This document shows, in pieces, positions 9,553 to 18,815 of a DNA stretch of 57,303 nucleotides. The stretch comes from Acidobacteriota bacterium. GTDB lineage: Bacteria > Acidobacteriota > Terriglobia > Terriglobales > Acidobacteriaceae. Within the stretch, counting starts at the first letter, position 1; each line of letters starts with the position of its first letter. The stretch spans positions 1 to 57,303 of the forward strand of contig QIAU01000191.1 in assembly GCA_003225055.1 (NCBI GenBank). The letters are read 5' to 3'. The notes under the pieces were generated by a model. That model saw only the letters and a program-made list of their open reading frames with translations. It was not told the DNA's origin and did not search any database. The translations under genes were made by a program, and so were the position numbers.

Positions 9553-9838
9553 CTTTTCTGAACTCCAAATCTCGTGGTGAGAATGCAATTTAACCTTTTC
9601 TTCTCGTTCCGACCCTCAAAATTACTCGACATCACACTGAAGGCCGTGGATGACCGGCCCCAAATTGCGAAAAGCGCCCCTTGCATGCTTTATTTCTGAG
9701 GATTTGAACAGCGATCGGTAGTCCATTGACGCCGTTTTCTGAGCGGGCGCCGCCAGTGCGGCAATCGGGGGCTCCACGGCCCCTTCCAATCGAACTTCGC
9801 GACAAACTCGTTTTCGGATCGGAGAACTGCCAGCTCCG

Positions 9839-10420
9839 CTAGAAGAAGAGCTTCAGCGCGAACTGGACATCGCGGGCGTTTCCCACGCGCTTGATGCTCG
9901 GATCATAGGTGTAGAAAAAAGTTCCAGAAGGTCCTATGAACGAGGGGTGATTGACCGCATTGAAGAGCTCCGAGCGAAACTGCAGTCTTGTGCTTTCGTG
10001 GATCGGGAAGAACTTTTCGATGCCAATATCCCAATTGTTTGTGCCTGGACCACGGATAATATTAGCGCCGGCATTGCCTGCTCTCTGGACTTGGCTTTGC
10101 ACCCCTGTGACTGGGTTAGTAATTGTTATAAAGGGAGCCGGAAGGAAGCACTTGGAGTCGTACCACACCGCAACCGTGCGCCTGGAACTCGGCAGGTTCC
10201 CGTCGCAGATGCGGTCGGGAACTCCGCCAGTTGCGTCGCGGACAGAGAACGGGAATCCGCTTTGGAAAGTCACGATGGTGTTAGCCTGCCATCCACCCAG
10301 GATGCCATTCAGATAACGATTCCAGTTATCGCCGAAACGCCTACCCCGGCCGAGCGGAAGCTGCCAGCCTCCGCTAAAGCTGAATCGGTGACGCACATCA
10401 AAATCGGCAGTGGATCGCAC
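9839..10420 (-). pseudogene. TonB-dependent receptor, C-terminal barrel fragment
   Basis: This frame encodes the last 190 residues of an Oar-like outer-membrane receptor. It begins STADFDVRHRFSFSGGWQLP, the conserved 'DfDvRHRf' strand, continues with GWQANTIVTFQSGFPFSV and FNAVNHPSF, and ends in aromatic ...QFALKLFF, the expected C-terminal outer-membrane beta signal. It overlaps the upstream receptor frame by about 110 bases. The junction near 10405-10425 is a single-base-type frameshift, because the upstream frame loses receptor similarity exactly where this one gains it. Unless corrected by a sequencing error elsewhere, the receptor would not be assembled. Confidence 0.75.
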
Positions 10421-13053
10421 CTATGGAACGCCAGAACGACGTAAGAGCTGATAGTAGAAGTGAGCTGCTCGTTGTTCTCGTCATTGGAGGAGTCCGCGAT
10501 GGCGTGGCTCCAAGTATAAGAACCGAGGAAGAACGCCCCGTTCGACATGTCCTTGCGCAGCGTTGCTTGCAGGCTGTCATAGAAGGAACTGAATCCCTCC
10601 TCATGCATCGCTTGGTATCCCCAGCCGTTTATTCTCGCCTGCAAAGATTTCACCATGTCTTGTGAGTAGGTTGATGTCGCAATCTCGCCGCTCAGGTTTA
10701 CTCCATGCGATCCCACGAAGCCCAGTTCGGCGACGGTGCGGTGACCTAAATCCCTTCCAAAACTCAAATTGTAATTTTCAACGTAGCTCAAGGGGAAATT
10801 CGGAGATATGAAGGTGAAGTAACCGGGATTTTGGCCGAAAATAGTATTCAGGCCGGGTACATGTTGATCCACGGTGTACACACCAGTCGCGACTTGGGGA
10901 GTCCCTGCTGGTGCCTTAGTATAAATGTACCCGGTGTAAGTCTGGAAAGGATACGCATATGATCCGAGTGTGGTGAGGTCTGCGGGCTGGCTGATAAAGA
11001 AGAGTCCATAGCCTCCACGGATCACGGTCCTTTCATCGTTGAACAGTCTGAAGGCAAAGCCGATGCGCGGAGCGAAATTTCTCAACGATGGATCGTACGG
11101 ACGGTTGGGTCCGTTGGTCTCGTAAGGATACTGCAACCCGGCCAGCAGATCTGCCGGAGCTCCTTTCGCATAACGAGGGGTAAACGTTTTGTAATCGATC
11201 GTCATGTAGTTTCCATTCTGCATGGCGAACGGTGCGTCGTAATCCCATCGCAAGCCCAGGTTAAGGGTCAGACGTGGCCGCACCTTCCAATTATCTTGCA
11301 CGTACGCAGATAGAGTATTCCGAGCGAGAGGCATGTCGATGCCTCGGCCCAAGCCGGCTGTCACCCAGTCGGGGACACCGGCTAGCAGGTCCCCCCATGG
11401 AGTTCCTGTGTATCCGTAATACGTCTGATACTTCGCATATTGGGAGGCCCCGTCCAAGAACCCGAAGGCGTAAGAAGCAGTCCCAGCGCCATTGATCCAG
11501 CCGAAGAATTGATGCCTGAAATCGCCGCCGAACGTCAGGGTGTGGCGACCCTTCGACCATGTGAGGTTGTTGCTAAAAATCATGGTCTTATCGTCATGCG
11601 TGTATATCGAAGCGCCGCCCATGTAGTAGCCCTCTTTGCCATAGATATCAATACCAGGAGCGCCGGCTGCATTCTGGAGGTCCGTGCTGACTCCCCAAAG
11701 AGCCGCATAGTTCTTATCGGCGATGGCGGGCAGACTTCCGGCCCAGTAACGTGAATACGTGAAGTGCAGATCATTGACCAAAGTGGGCTTGAAAGTATGG
11801 GTATACGTGGCGGTCCAATCCTGGTTATGGTTCTGACTTACAGTATCGCTATATTTGTCATAAGAAGCGCTGCCGTCGTCGTAGTAATCGTATTCGTAGG
11901 TGGCGGAAACCTGATTACTCTCATTAAAGTTATGATCAAACCGTCCCAGATACTTTTTTTGGGCGAACGTACCGCCGCGGAATAGGTGCAGGTTTGCAAG
12001 CGGGTTGGCCGGATCGTTAAAATTCGGCTCCGGCATGAGGGTCATCAGGAATTTTCCGACTGGATTAATTAAACTTGCTGGCAAAACATTACCGGGAATG
12101 GGGTCTAGGGTGAACGGGTTTCTCAATACCACTGGCTGGCCATCGTACTGATTAATGCTCTGTGAGAAATCCCCAACCCGCTCTAAAGCAGTGGGCGCTT
12201 GGCTTACAATCAATGAGCCAGGTTTCTTTTCGTTAAACCGTTCGAAAGCGAAAAAGAAGAAACTCTTGTTCTTCTTGATCGGCCCTCCAATCGTGCCCCC
12301 ATACTGGTTAAACAGATAGCCTGGCTCCTTTGACCTGGGATCGGTAAAGAAGTAGGGAAGCGCGTCCAATGCTTTGTTGCGGTGATACTCATAAAGATCG
12401 CCGTGGAAGTTGTTGGTGCCTGATTTCGTAACAGCGCTGATGATAGCGCCGCCAGAACGTCCGTACTGGGCAGAATACATGCTCGTTTCTACCCTAAATT
12501 CTTTGATGGAATCCAGAATAGGGGAAGATTTGAGCGAGCTGTCCCACGGATCAGTGCTCTCCGCGCCGTCGACGAAGTAGTTGTTATAGGAAGCGCGGGC
12601 TCCGTTAAAGGCGATCGTATATCCCCGGCTCACGATGGCGCCCCGCTTCGGGTTGCCGGAACTGGCGCCCGGCGCCAACGCTGCCAATGCGATAAACTCC
12701 CGCCCGTTCAACGGAAGGTTATCAATCGCTTGGTTTGGGATTACGTTCCCTAGGGCCGCAGTCTCAGTGTTCAGTTCGCCTCCTGGGGCGGTTACTGTGA
12801 CCGTCTCCTGTGTGCTTCCGACTACCATCTTCAGGTCCGCTCGTAGGAGTTGGCCGACCGTAAGGGTAAGACCGGTGAGGGCAGTGTCTGCAAACCCCTG
12901 CATTTTGGCTCGAACTTCGTATGGACCGGGCTGCAAAAAGTCCAAGCGGTAGGAACCTTCGTGGTTCGTCACGGTGTTCCGCGTAACGCGGGTATCGAGA
13001 TTAGTCGCTGCAATACGGACTCCGGCGATAACCCTCATTGGTTGTTTGCGCAA
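10309..13053 (-). pseudogene. TonB-dependent receptor (Oar-like), main body, frameshifted at both ends
   Basis: This is the body of an acidobacterial Oar-like TonB-dependent receptor. It contains most of a CarboxypepD_reg domain (NHEGSYRLDFLQPGPYEVRA), a plug domain (VPNQAIDNLPLNGREF-like region and VTKSGTNNFHGDLYEYHRN), then a long beta-barrel with aromatic strands. It would import or bind glycan oligomers at the outer membrane. The frame here starts at a TTG in mid-domain; the real signal peptide lies in another frame further upstream. The tail after STISSY is out of frame and the barrel continues in the next fragment (9839-10420). With two disruptions, the gene is probably inactive. Confidence 0.82.
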
Positions 13054-13105
13054 AGCAAAGTGGAGCGAGAACCAGCGCCAGAAGTATTGAGCAAAGTGTT
13101 TTCAT
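13040..13105 (-). pseudogene. Signal-peptide leader of the broken TonB-dependent receptor
   Basis: Starting at the ATG complementary to 13103-13105, preceded by a good GGAGG, the sequence reads MKTLCSILLALVLAPLCFAQ then TTNEG, a clear Sec signal peptide and the start of a CarboxypepD_reg domain. After TTNEG the frame is lost. Alignment with the paralogous stub at 16007-16240 shows that 13 codons between TTNQG and VIEGV are reduced to one base here, i.e. a 38-base deletion that shifts the frame into the main receptor body. Confidence 0.75.
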
Positions 13106-13136
13106 GCGCACGCCTCCAGACGGAGCCGGGGAACAG

Positions 13137-13154
13137 CCGACCGTCGACTGTCGG
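13137..13154. promoter_or_regulatory. 18-bp palindrome between receptor promoter and start codon
   Basis: In gene orientation the sequence is CCGACAGTCGACGGTCGG. It equals its own reverse complement at 16 of 18 positions and is centred on GTCGAC. It begins 6 bases downstream of the predicted -10 box and ends 31 bases before the ATG. It could be an operator or a short 5' hairpin. A similar GTCGAC-centred site is found at the same place before the receptor stub at 15962. Confidence 0.5.
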
Positions 13155-13160
13155 CAGGTA

Positions 13161-13189
13161 GCTATACTCTCATGCGACTGAGTTGTCAA
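13161..13189 (-). promoter_or_regulatory. Sigma70-type promoter of the TonB-dependent receptor
   Basis: On the minus strand a -35 hexamer TTGACA (13189-13184) is followed after 17 bases by TATAGC (13166-13161). This is close to the consensus for a housekeeping sigma factor. It lies about 56 bases upstream of the receptor ATG at 13105, with the GTCGAC palindrome covering the predicted transcription start. Confidence 0.6.
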
Positions 13190-13503
13190 GCAAGTTTTTC
13201 TGGGGCAGTTTCTCCGGGGAAGTCTATGGTGAAACCCAGGTTTCAGTCAGCATTTGCAGCGCTAAACCGCGTGTTGTTTAATTTTAAGGTGGCCCGAACT
13301 TTTCGTCAGCAAGTCCGCTGTATATTGTCGACACCGTGAGCGCGGAGGCTCGTCATCGAGTGGAGATTAACAACCCTGCATGACACGCCGAGAACATTGG
13401 GAACATGTTTGCACTAGGTGAAACAGTGAAACAAATTCACCACGAGGTGAGAACCCGGTTCATAGCGCCATCACAACTCAAGGCTCCAGCTGAGTACCGT
13501 TGC

Positions 13504-13656
13504 CTAACTGCTGAGAATTGAGGGCGCGCTGGGCTGCCTACTCCGCGAGGTGGCGCCATCCCCCGAAATCCTGTCGCATTTGGATGCGGCCCGTCCTTGG
13601 ACAGCTCGGTATGCAGCATGCCGTATTGTCCCGCCATGTGACTGGAATAAGCATCG
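13504..13656 (-). pseudogene. SGNH-hydrolase C-terminal remnant downstream of sialidase-like gene
   Basis: Just beyond the stop of the sialidase-like gene, the minus strand encodes SSHMAGQYGMLHTELSKDG then PHPNATGFRGM. This matches FSHMAEPDGMLRAELSDDG then LHPNAAGFRVM from the SGNH domain fused to the sialidase-like enzyme at 26870-29326. A frameshift then occurs, and the last residues (AAQRALNS) match QRALNSRP at the end of that paralog. Only the final block with the catalytic DxxH region survives, with the Leu before His changed to Pro. It is a dead remnant, implying that this sialidase-like gene once carried, or was followed by, an SGNH domain. Confidence 0.65.
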
Positions 13657-13671
13657 CGCGACGTGCAACGA

Positions 13672-15477
13672 TCACGCTTGCCAACTTTGCGAGACATCAG
13701 CGTCGACGGATTCAACAAGTGATCCTGCCATATCCGTCTTCTCCGCCGTCGAGACTAGTCTGAGGTAGCACACGCCGGCTGTTGCTTCTCTCGTCAGACG
13801 CAGGGTTTCGATTGGGCGACCATCCTCCATTACGCGGCATTGTCCCGCGATGCAATCCCAGTCGAACTCTAGATTGTGCCAGCGAGCTGGCTCCAGCTTT
13901 TCTCCGCCGACGAGTTTCCCCTTTGAACCGATTTCAAGGTTGTAAAGATTGTAGACTTGGTCTTCGGGGTCGAAGGGAACCGAAAAATGATCGGTGAGTC
14001 CCAAGCGCATGCCTTCAAAACCAGGATTCAGCAAAATCCTGAGCAGCAAACGCCCTCTCCTCCCCATGGGGAAATTCCAAACCGCTGCCGCTGGCCACTC
14101 CAACTCGGGCTTGCGGATTTGAAGTGCTTGAACCCCTCGCGTCTCCGGGTTCGGCACCGCTTCGACGCCCTTAGTCCCAAAATAGGACCAGTCTCTTAGG
14201 CCAGAGGAAAAATCAGCTCGTCGCTCGGTTTCATACAGCCACTCCGGGTCTAAATGTAGCAAGGCTGGCTTGCCATCCGATTGTGTCGTGAAGATGATTT
14301 TCTGATCCTTCGTTACCTCTGGTTGTGTGTAAGCCACACCATAATCCCCATCTGTGGGATGGGGTTCGTTCACGCGAGGGTCGCGGTCCACTTCTCGATA
14401 GCCACGCCAGCTTCGCGCCTCATCCTCGGAAATGGCAGCATGAAGCACGTGCCTTCCACCCTGGGCATAGGGATACCTGAGGCAGTTGTTCCACAAGATA
14501 AGGATCCGTCCATCTTTCAGGCGTACCAGAGCAGCCGGCGAATCGGAAGAGAGAATACGGGTAGGTTGGGAATGGGACCATTCTGCACCGTCTTCGGAGA
14601 AGGAATCATAAAAGCGGCCATTCGGTGTGCGGATGACCATCCAGACCCGACCATCTCTCAACTCAATGACTACAGGCTCAATCATTCCATCGGCGCCGAT
14701 ATAAGGCATTGAGCTCTTGAGCTCCACCGGAGAGAGATGCCAAGTTTCTCCTCCGTCGTCCGAATACACCACCTTCGAACTGAACCGGCCCATGAAAGTA
14801 AAAGCGTCTAAACCTGTCCCAGGATTGCTCCATGCGCGGCGCGTCAAGACGGAGAGGGGAAGTACGATTCGGCCGCTCCGAAGTTGAATTACTGATAGCA
14901 TCGACCCCGAATAACCTTGCCAGACAGGATTCGGAGACTTCCAATGTTTCTTCCCATCGGTGGATCGAACGTGCCAGACGTCATAACGCATATCATATAT
15001 AGAGTTGGGCCGCACATTTCCGGTAATATCTAGCACCTCTTTACTTTCGGCAACCGTGTAGTAGAGCTGGTAAAAGATATGCATCTCGCCTTCGTGGTCC
15101 AAAAGGACATTGGAGAGGCTCCACTGCCCTTTTTTCTTGGGAAGCTTAAAGAGTGTTTCGGCTTCACTCCAGGAATTCCCCTCATCCGTTGAATAACGAG
15201 CAGCGGTTTCGCCATCTGCTCGCACATCAAAAATCTGCATCAACCTTCCATCGGGGAGTTGAGCATATGCCGCGTAGTCAGGATACTTCGGTAAAGCGGT
15301 TGTCCAAGGGGCTCTTGCAAACTTACTCCTGCTTATCTGGGATGGCTTCGCAGCGAAATACACATTGGCAAGTTGTGATGGCTTCGCGAGCGGCAAAATG
15401 GCGGCAATCCCCGCGTGCTTAAAAAAGGTTCGCCTGCTAGTATCGGGCGGAGCGCCTGGGTCTTGGGCAGAGTTCAT
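13672..15477 (-). CDS. Sialidase-like BNR-repeat enzyme with Tat signal
   Basis: This is a 601-residue protein with a twin-arginine leader (DTSRRTFFKHAGIAAILPLA). The catalytic-propeller region shows Asp-box/BNR motifs: YSTDEGNSW, YSDDGGETW, FSEDGAEW and ISEDEARSW. Conserved strand motifs are GRIVLPLSV, IEPVVIELRDGRVWMVIRT and SSDSPAALVRLKDGRILILWNN. This is the exo-alpha-sialidase/neuraminidase-like fold (GH33-type superfamily), but the group is broad and true sialidase activity is not shown. A C-terminal lectin-like beta-sandwich of about 180 residues follows (from EWLYETERRADFSSG). It is paralogous to the genes at 25015 and 26870, and divergent from the plus-strand run starting near 16 kb. 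Confidence 0.8.
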   Translation of the reverse strand: MNSAQDPGAPPDTSRRTFFKHAGIAAILPLAKPSQLANVYFAAKPSQISRSKFARAPWTTALPKYPDYAAYAQLPDGRLMQIFDVRADGETAARYSTDEGNSWSEAETLFKLPKKKGQWSLSNVLLDHEGEMHIFYQLYYTVAESKEVLDITGNVRPNSIYDMRYDVWHVRSTDGKKHWKSPNPVWQGYSGSMLSVIQLRSGRIVLPLSVLTRRAWSNPGTGLDAFTFMGRFSSKVVYSDDGGETWHLSPVELKSSMPYIGADGMIEPVVIELRDGRVWMVIRTPNGRFYDSFSEDGAEWSHSQPTRILSSDSPAALVRLKDGRILILWNNCLRYPYAQGGRHVLHAAISEDEARSWRGYREVDRDPRVNEPHPTDGDYGVAYTQPEVTKDQKIIFTTQSDGKPALLHLDPEWLYETERRADFSSGLRDWSYFGTKGVEAVPNPETRGVQALQIRKPELEWPAAAVWNFPMGRRGRLLLRILLNPGFEGMRLGLTDHFSVPFDPEDQVYNLYNLEIGSKGKLVGGEKLEPARWHNLEFDWDCIAGQCRVMEDGRPIETLRLTREATAGVCYLRLVSTAEKTDMAGSLVESVDADVSQSWQA

Positions 15478-16006
15478 TTTTGAAGGCCTCCAATTCTCAT
15501 GTAACTCTGGGGCTAAGAAAATTCATCTTTCTCCTCTGGCTCTGTTCCGTCGTTCGGCATGATGTTTGTCTGTTGCATTAGCCAAGCGGCGGAGAAGACG
15601 GGTAGGGTAGGCGCGCTTGTTGATTCCGTCTTCACTGACGTCTCGCCAAGTTGGCGAACGTGACCGCCCTGTAGCGTGTCAGACGCTCTCCGGCGTACAG
15701 GCGAGAGCGCCCTCCGGGATAAGGGGTTGAACGGCGCACAATGACAGGCGAACGGATTTTGCCTTTGATTTCGGCAGAATAATCCAGGCCCGTGCGGAAA
15801 GACTGTCGCGTACGCGTCGACGACTGTCGACAGAACACTGATTGGGCTCACCTCTGGAAGGTCCCTTCCCGCAGTGACAATAATAGCATATGTTTTCGGG
15901 GAAAAGTCTTGAAAAAAAGTCCTTGACGAACGCACCTCAATTGAAGTAAAGAAGCAGACCGCCGACAGTCGACCGGCCTGCGTGGTGTCAATCTCGGAGG
16001 GCCGTC
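15478..16006. promoter_or_regulatory. Divergent intergenic region with promoter and GTCGAC palindromes
   Basis: This 529-base stretch separates the minus-strand sialidase-like gene from the plus-strand receptor stub. No credible gene is visible. On the plus strand TTGACG (15923-15928) and TAAAGA (15947-15952), spaced 18 bases, form a likely promoter for the stub and perhaps the genes after it. GTCGAC-centred palindromes occur at 15815-15822 (CGTCGACG), 15824-15833 (CTGTCGACAG) and 15962-15976 (CCGACAGTCGACCGG). The last lies just downstream of the -10 box, as in the paralogous promoter at 13161. Confidence 0.5.
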
Positions 16007-16240
16007 GTGAAAACCTCTTTCTCGATACTTCTGGCGCTGGTCTCATTCCACTCTGTGTTGCGCAAACAACCAATCAGGGCCCCATTCTTGACACAGTCCG
16101 TGATCCATCGGGCGCCGTAATCGAGGGAGTGCATGTCGCAGTGACGCGTGTCGATAGACACATTGCGAGGAACGCCGTGAGCAATCACGAAGGTTTCTAC
16201 CGCCTGGACTTTTTACAACCCGGAGCGCGAACAGTTTAGG
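16007..16240 (+). pseudogene. N-terminal stub of a second TonB-dependent receptor
   Basis: A GTG preceded by GGAGG starts VKTSFSILLALVSF, closely matching the leader MKTLCSILLALVLA of the receptor at 13105. One base is missing relative to that paralog after the hydrophobic core, and the next frame continues CVAQTTNQGPILDTVRDPSG and then NHEGFYRLDFLQPG. Similarity ends at the stop at 16238-16240, just after the 'LQPG' turn of the CarboxypepD_reg domain. Plug and barrel are completely missing. The stub and its promoter sit 10 bases upstream of the first propeller hydrolase, so the old receptor promoter probably now drives that operon. Confidence 0.75.
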
Positions 16241-16250
16241 AATTCTTGGA

Positions 16251-17795
16251 ATGACTGCATCGCCAGCCCGTCGTTTATCAAAAACGCTATGCATGTGCAG
16301 CGCCACAGTTATTCTCTTGGCGCTGTCGCTGAGCGTGATGCACGCCTCGACTGCGGAAGCGGTTCCAATTGGCAAAGGCAAGCAACTATTTGTGGATGAT
16401 TTCATCATCGATTCTCAGGAGAACCTGAGCCGGATCCTCCATCATCCCCAACGATATTCAGGAAATCCCGTTCTGACCGGTACTGAGGCCTGGGAAAGGT
16501 GGTTACTGGAGGTGAACGGCAGGCCTGTTCTTTACGATGAGGAGACAAGACAATTCAGGATGTACTATGGCGCAAATTTGGACGATCCCACCGCCCCGTC
16601 CGGAACGCGTTACAAAGTCTGTTACGCAGTTTCGAAAGATGGGGTTCACTGGACTCGGGTCCCCTTGGGTCAAGTAGAGTGGCAAGGGTCGCGGGCCAAC
16701 AACATACTGAAGTGGGGCGAAAATTGGATGCGGCGCCCGAACGTCATTATGGACGCTGCGGATCCTGACATGCGCCGTCGGTTCAAGATGACATACGTAG
16801 ATGTAGTGAACGGGAACGCAGTCATTTGCAAAGCGTACTCTCAAGACGGAATCCACTGGCGCCTGAACGGTGACGGAGAGCCGGTGCGCGGAGGGGCAAA
16901 TTCCAATCTCCTGGGATGGGATCCTCATATTGGCCGCTACGTCCTTTATCCGCGGGTGGCTGGACCACCCACCAGGGCCGGCCGCTCGCGAAGTGACGCG
17001 ATCGGCCGCTCGATCAGCGCGGACTTCGTTACTTGGTCAGAGCCGGAACCGGTACTGGTGGCAGAGCCTTCTGATCGAAACAGAGACTTTAAGGGTCTTG
17101 CAGCCTTTCTTTATTCCGATGCCTATCTGGGGTTGCTATGGATTTTTGAGGGAGAAAAGTCTGCTGAAGCGGAGCTGGCCTTCAGCCGGGACGGGATTCG
17201 ATGGCAGCGGGTGTCTCCTGGTGAAATGTTTTTCCATCAGGGCGGTCCCGAGAGCTGGGACAGCAACGGGATTCTGCCGGTCGCGCCTGTGATCCATGGG
17301 AACCGAATCTACTTCTACTATGCCGGATGGAACGTCCCTTACACAAACGATACGGTTATCAAACAAAGGAACGGGACCTCAACGACGATTGCGCCCCCGA
17401 ATGCAGCCTTGCGGCGCGTTCGAGAGGGATGGATTGAGAATGGAACGCGAAAGCAGTGGGCGATTGGCCTTGCAACGCTTCGCCTTGATGGATTCGTATC
17501 GTTAAGAGCAGGACACGCAGCCGGTGCGCTCACAACCAAGCCGCTCGAAGTTGCGGGAGCGACATTGGCGGCCAATGCGGACGTTCGCGGTGAATTACGG
17601 GCTGAGATCCTGGACGAAGATGGTAACCGGCTTCCTGGCTACGGAGCGGGAGACTGTTCCCCGATTCGATCCGATAACATGCGCCATTTGGTTCGCTGGA
17701 GAGGCAAAACCAATGTTGCGGACCTTCGAGGAAAACATGTGAAGTTACGGTTCACGTTGCACGATGGGGATTTGTATTCTTTCTGGTTTGAATAG
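16251..17795 (+). CDS. Exported five-bladed-propeller glycoside hydrolase-like protein (copy 1)
   Basis: This is a 514-residue protein with an N-terminal Sec signal (LCMCSATVILLALSLSVMHA). The mature part starts with KQLFVDDFIIDSQENLSRIL and HHPQ. Repeats of the type 'YKVCYAVSKDGVHWTRV' and 'CKAYSQDGIHW' mark a beta-propeller of the GH32/43/62/68 superfamily. The C-terminal 100 residues (RLDGFVSLRAG...VRWRGKTNVADLRGKHVKLRF) form a beta-sandwich. It is paralogous to the gene at 19808, sharing LFVDD, NLLGWDPH and LRLDGFVSL-type motifs. The substrate is unknown; context suggests a plant or microbial polysaccharide. It begins 10 bases after the receptor stub. Confidence 0.65.
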   Translation: MTASPARRLSKTLCMCSATVILLALSLSVMHASTAEAVPIGKGKQLFVDDFIIDSQENLSRILHHPQRYSGNPVLTGTEAWERWLLEVNGRPVLYDEETRQFRMYYGANLDDPTAPSGTRYKVCYAVSKDGVHWTRVPLGQVEWQGSRANNILKWGENWMRRPNVIMDAADPDMRRRFKMTYVDVVNGNAVICKAYSQDGIHWRLNGDGEPVRGGANSNLLGWDPHIGRYVLYPRVAGPPTRAGRSRSDAIGRSISADFVTWSEPEPVLVAEPSDRNRDFKGLAAFLYSDAYLGLLWIFEGEKSAEAELAFSRDGIRWQRVSPGEMFFHQGGPESWDSNGILPVAPVIHGNRIYFYYAGWNVPYTNDTVIKQRNGTSTTIAPPNAALRRVREGWIENGTRKQWAIGLATLRLDGFVSLRAGHAAGALTTKPLEVAGATLAANADVRGELRAEILDEDGNRLPGYGAGDCSPIRSDNMRHLVRWRGKTNVADLRGKHVKLRFTLHDGDLYSFWFE

Positions 17796-17879
17796 CAATC
17801 AGGCTTGCCGACGAATTTCATCAGTACGCGGCGGAACATGTCTCATTCTATGACCGCTTAACCCAGGCTCAGGGAAGAT

Positions 17880-18782
17880 ATGTCAAGGTCAAGGATATTC
17901 ATTTTGGCGCTCCTTGCAGTCACGGAGGCGCTCGCTTTAACGAACAGAGCAACCCTGGCGGAGAAGGGCACTACTCAGTCTGTGCGAGTCAGCGAAAACC
18001 CACGAGACGGCCTAAAGTATGCATGGATTCCACCTGGGCAGTTCCAGATGGGTTGCTCCTCGGGAGATAGCGCGTGTCGAAGCAATGAGAAGCCCTCGCA
18101 TAACGTGACAATCAGTGGGGGTTTCTGGATGGGACAGACCGAGGTTACCGTGGCGGCCTACAAGCGCTTCGCGCGAAGTGTCGGGAAGGCCATGCCGACG
18201 GAGCCGGATCTTTTGGGAACGCCGCTCAATCATGCGTGGGCCAACGGGGCGATGCCAATGGTTGACGTAACCTGGTACGATGCGCGCGATTTCTGTTATT
18301 GGGCAGGTGGGCGCTTGCCCACCGAAGCAGAGTGGGAGTATGCGGCTCGCGGGGGCAGTCAGCAGGCCCGCTATGGGGCGCTGGATGAGATCGCCTGGTA
18401 CGGCGATGACAGCGGTCGCCAACGGCTGGACACTACGAGCGTTTTGAAACAAGATGAAAGGAACTTCGCCAAACACTTACTGGAGAATGGCAATGGAATA
18501 CGAGAAGTAGCACAGAAGCGGCCGAATGCCTTTGCGCTCTTCGACACCCTCGGCAATGTTTGGGAATGGGTGAACGATATATACGCCGATGACTACTTCT
18601 CGAGTGGGTCCCAGGTCGATCCTACTGGACCCTCCACTGGTCCGTATCGGACTCTGCGTGGCGCATCCTTCGTTAGCGAGCCAGTAACTGTTCGCGTATC
18701 GATCCGCAACCCTAACCATCTGCCGGAATCGAAGGGCAGCAGCGTCGGATTTCGTTGCGTTGCGAAGCTGCACCTTGATTAG
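17880..18782 (+). CDS. Formylglycine-generating-enzyme-like (FGE-sulfatase domain) exported protein
   Basis: This is a 300-residue protein with a signal peptide (IFILALLAVTEALAL) and a complete FGE-sulfatase/SUMF1 fold. Visible motifs are WIPPGQFQMGCSSGD, FWMGQTEVTVAAYKRF, PMVDVTWYDARDFCYWAGG, RLPTEAEWEYAARGG, LFDTLGNVWEWVND, RTLRGASF and GSSVGFRCV. In true formylglycine-generating enzymes this fold oxidises a Cys of sulfatases; most bacterial members act otherwise, for example as adaptor or redox enzymes. No sulfatase gene is present in the window. A clear AGGGAAG ribosome-binding site precedes the ATG. It lies in the plus-strand glycan run, 84 bases after the propeller hydrolase. Confidence 0.85.
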   Translation: MSRSRIFILALLAVTEALALTNRATLAEKGTTQSVRVSENPRDGLKYAWIPPGQFQMGCSSGDSACRSNEKPSHNVTISGGFWMGQTEVTVAAYKRFARSVGKAMPTEPDLLGTPLNHAWANGAMPMVDVTWYDARDFCYWAGGRLPTEAEWEYAARGGSQQARYGALDEIAWYGDDSGRQRLDTTSVLKQDERNFAKHLLENGNGIREVAQKRPNAFALFDTLGNVWEWVNDIYADDYFSSGSQVDPTGPSTGPYRTLRGASFVSEPVTVRVSIRNPNHLPESKGSSVGFRCVAKLHLD

Positions 18783-18815
18783 CGACTGCCAGACATCTTT
18801 GCTCAAGGAGAATGC

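Noticed and set aside
15513-16073. Minus-strand open frame of 186 codons across the divergent intergenic region
   Set aside because: It crosses both promoters and the antisense of the receptor stub, and its sequence has no family resemblance.
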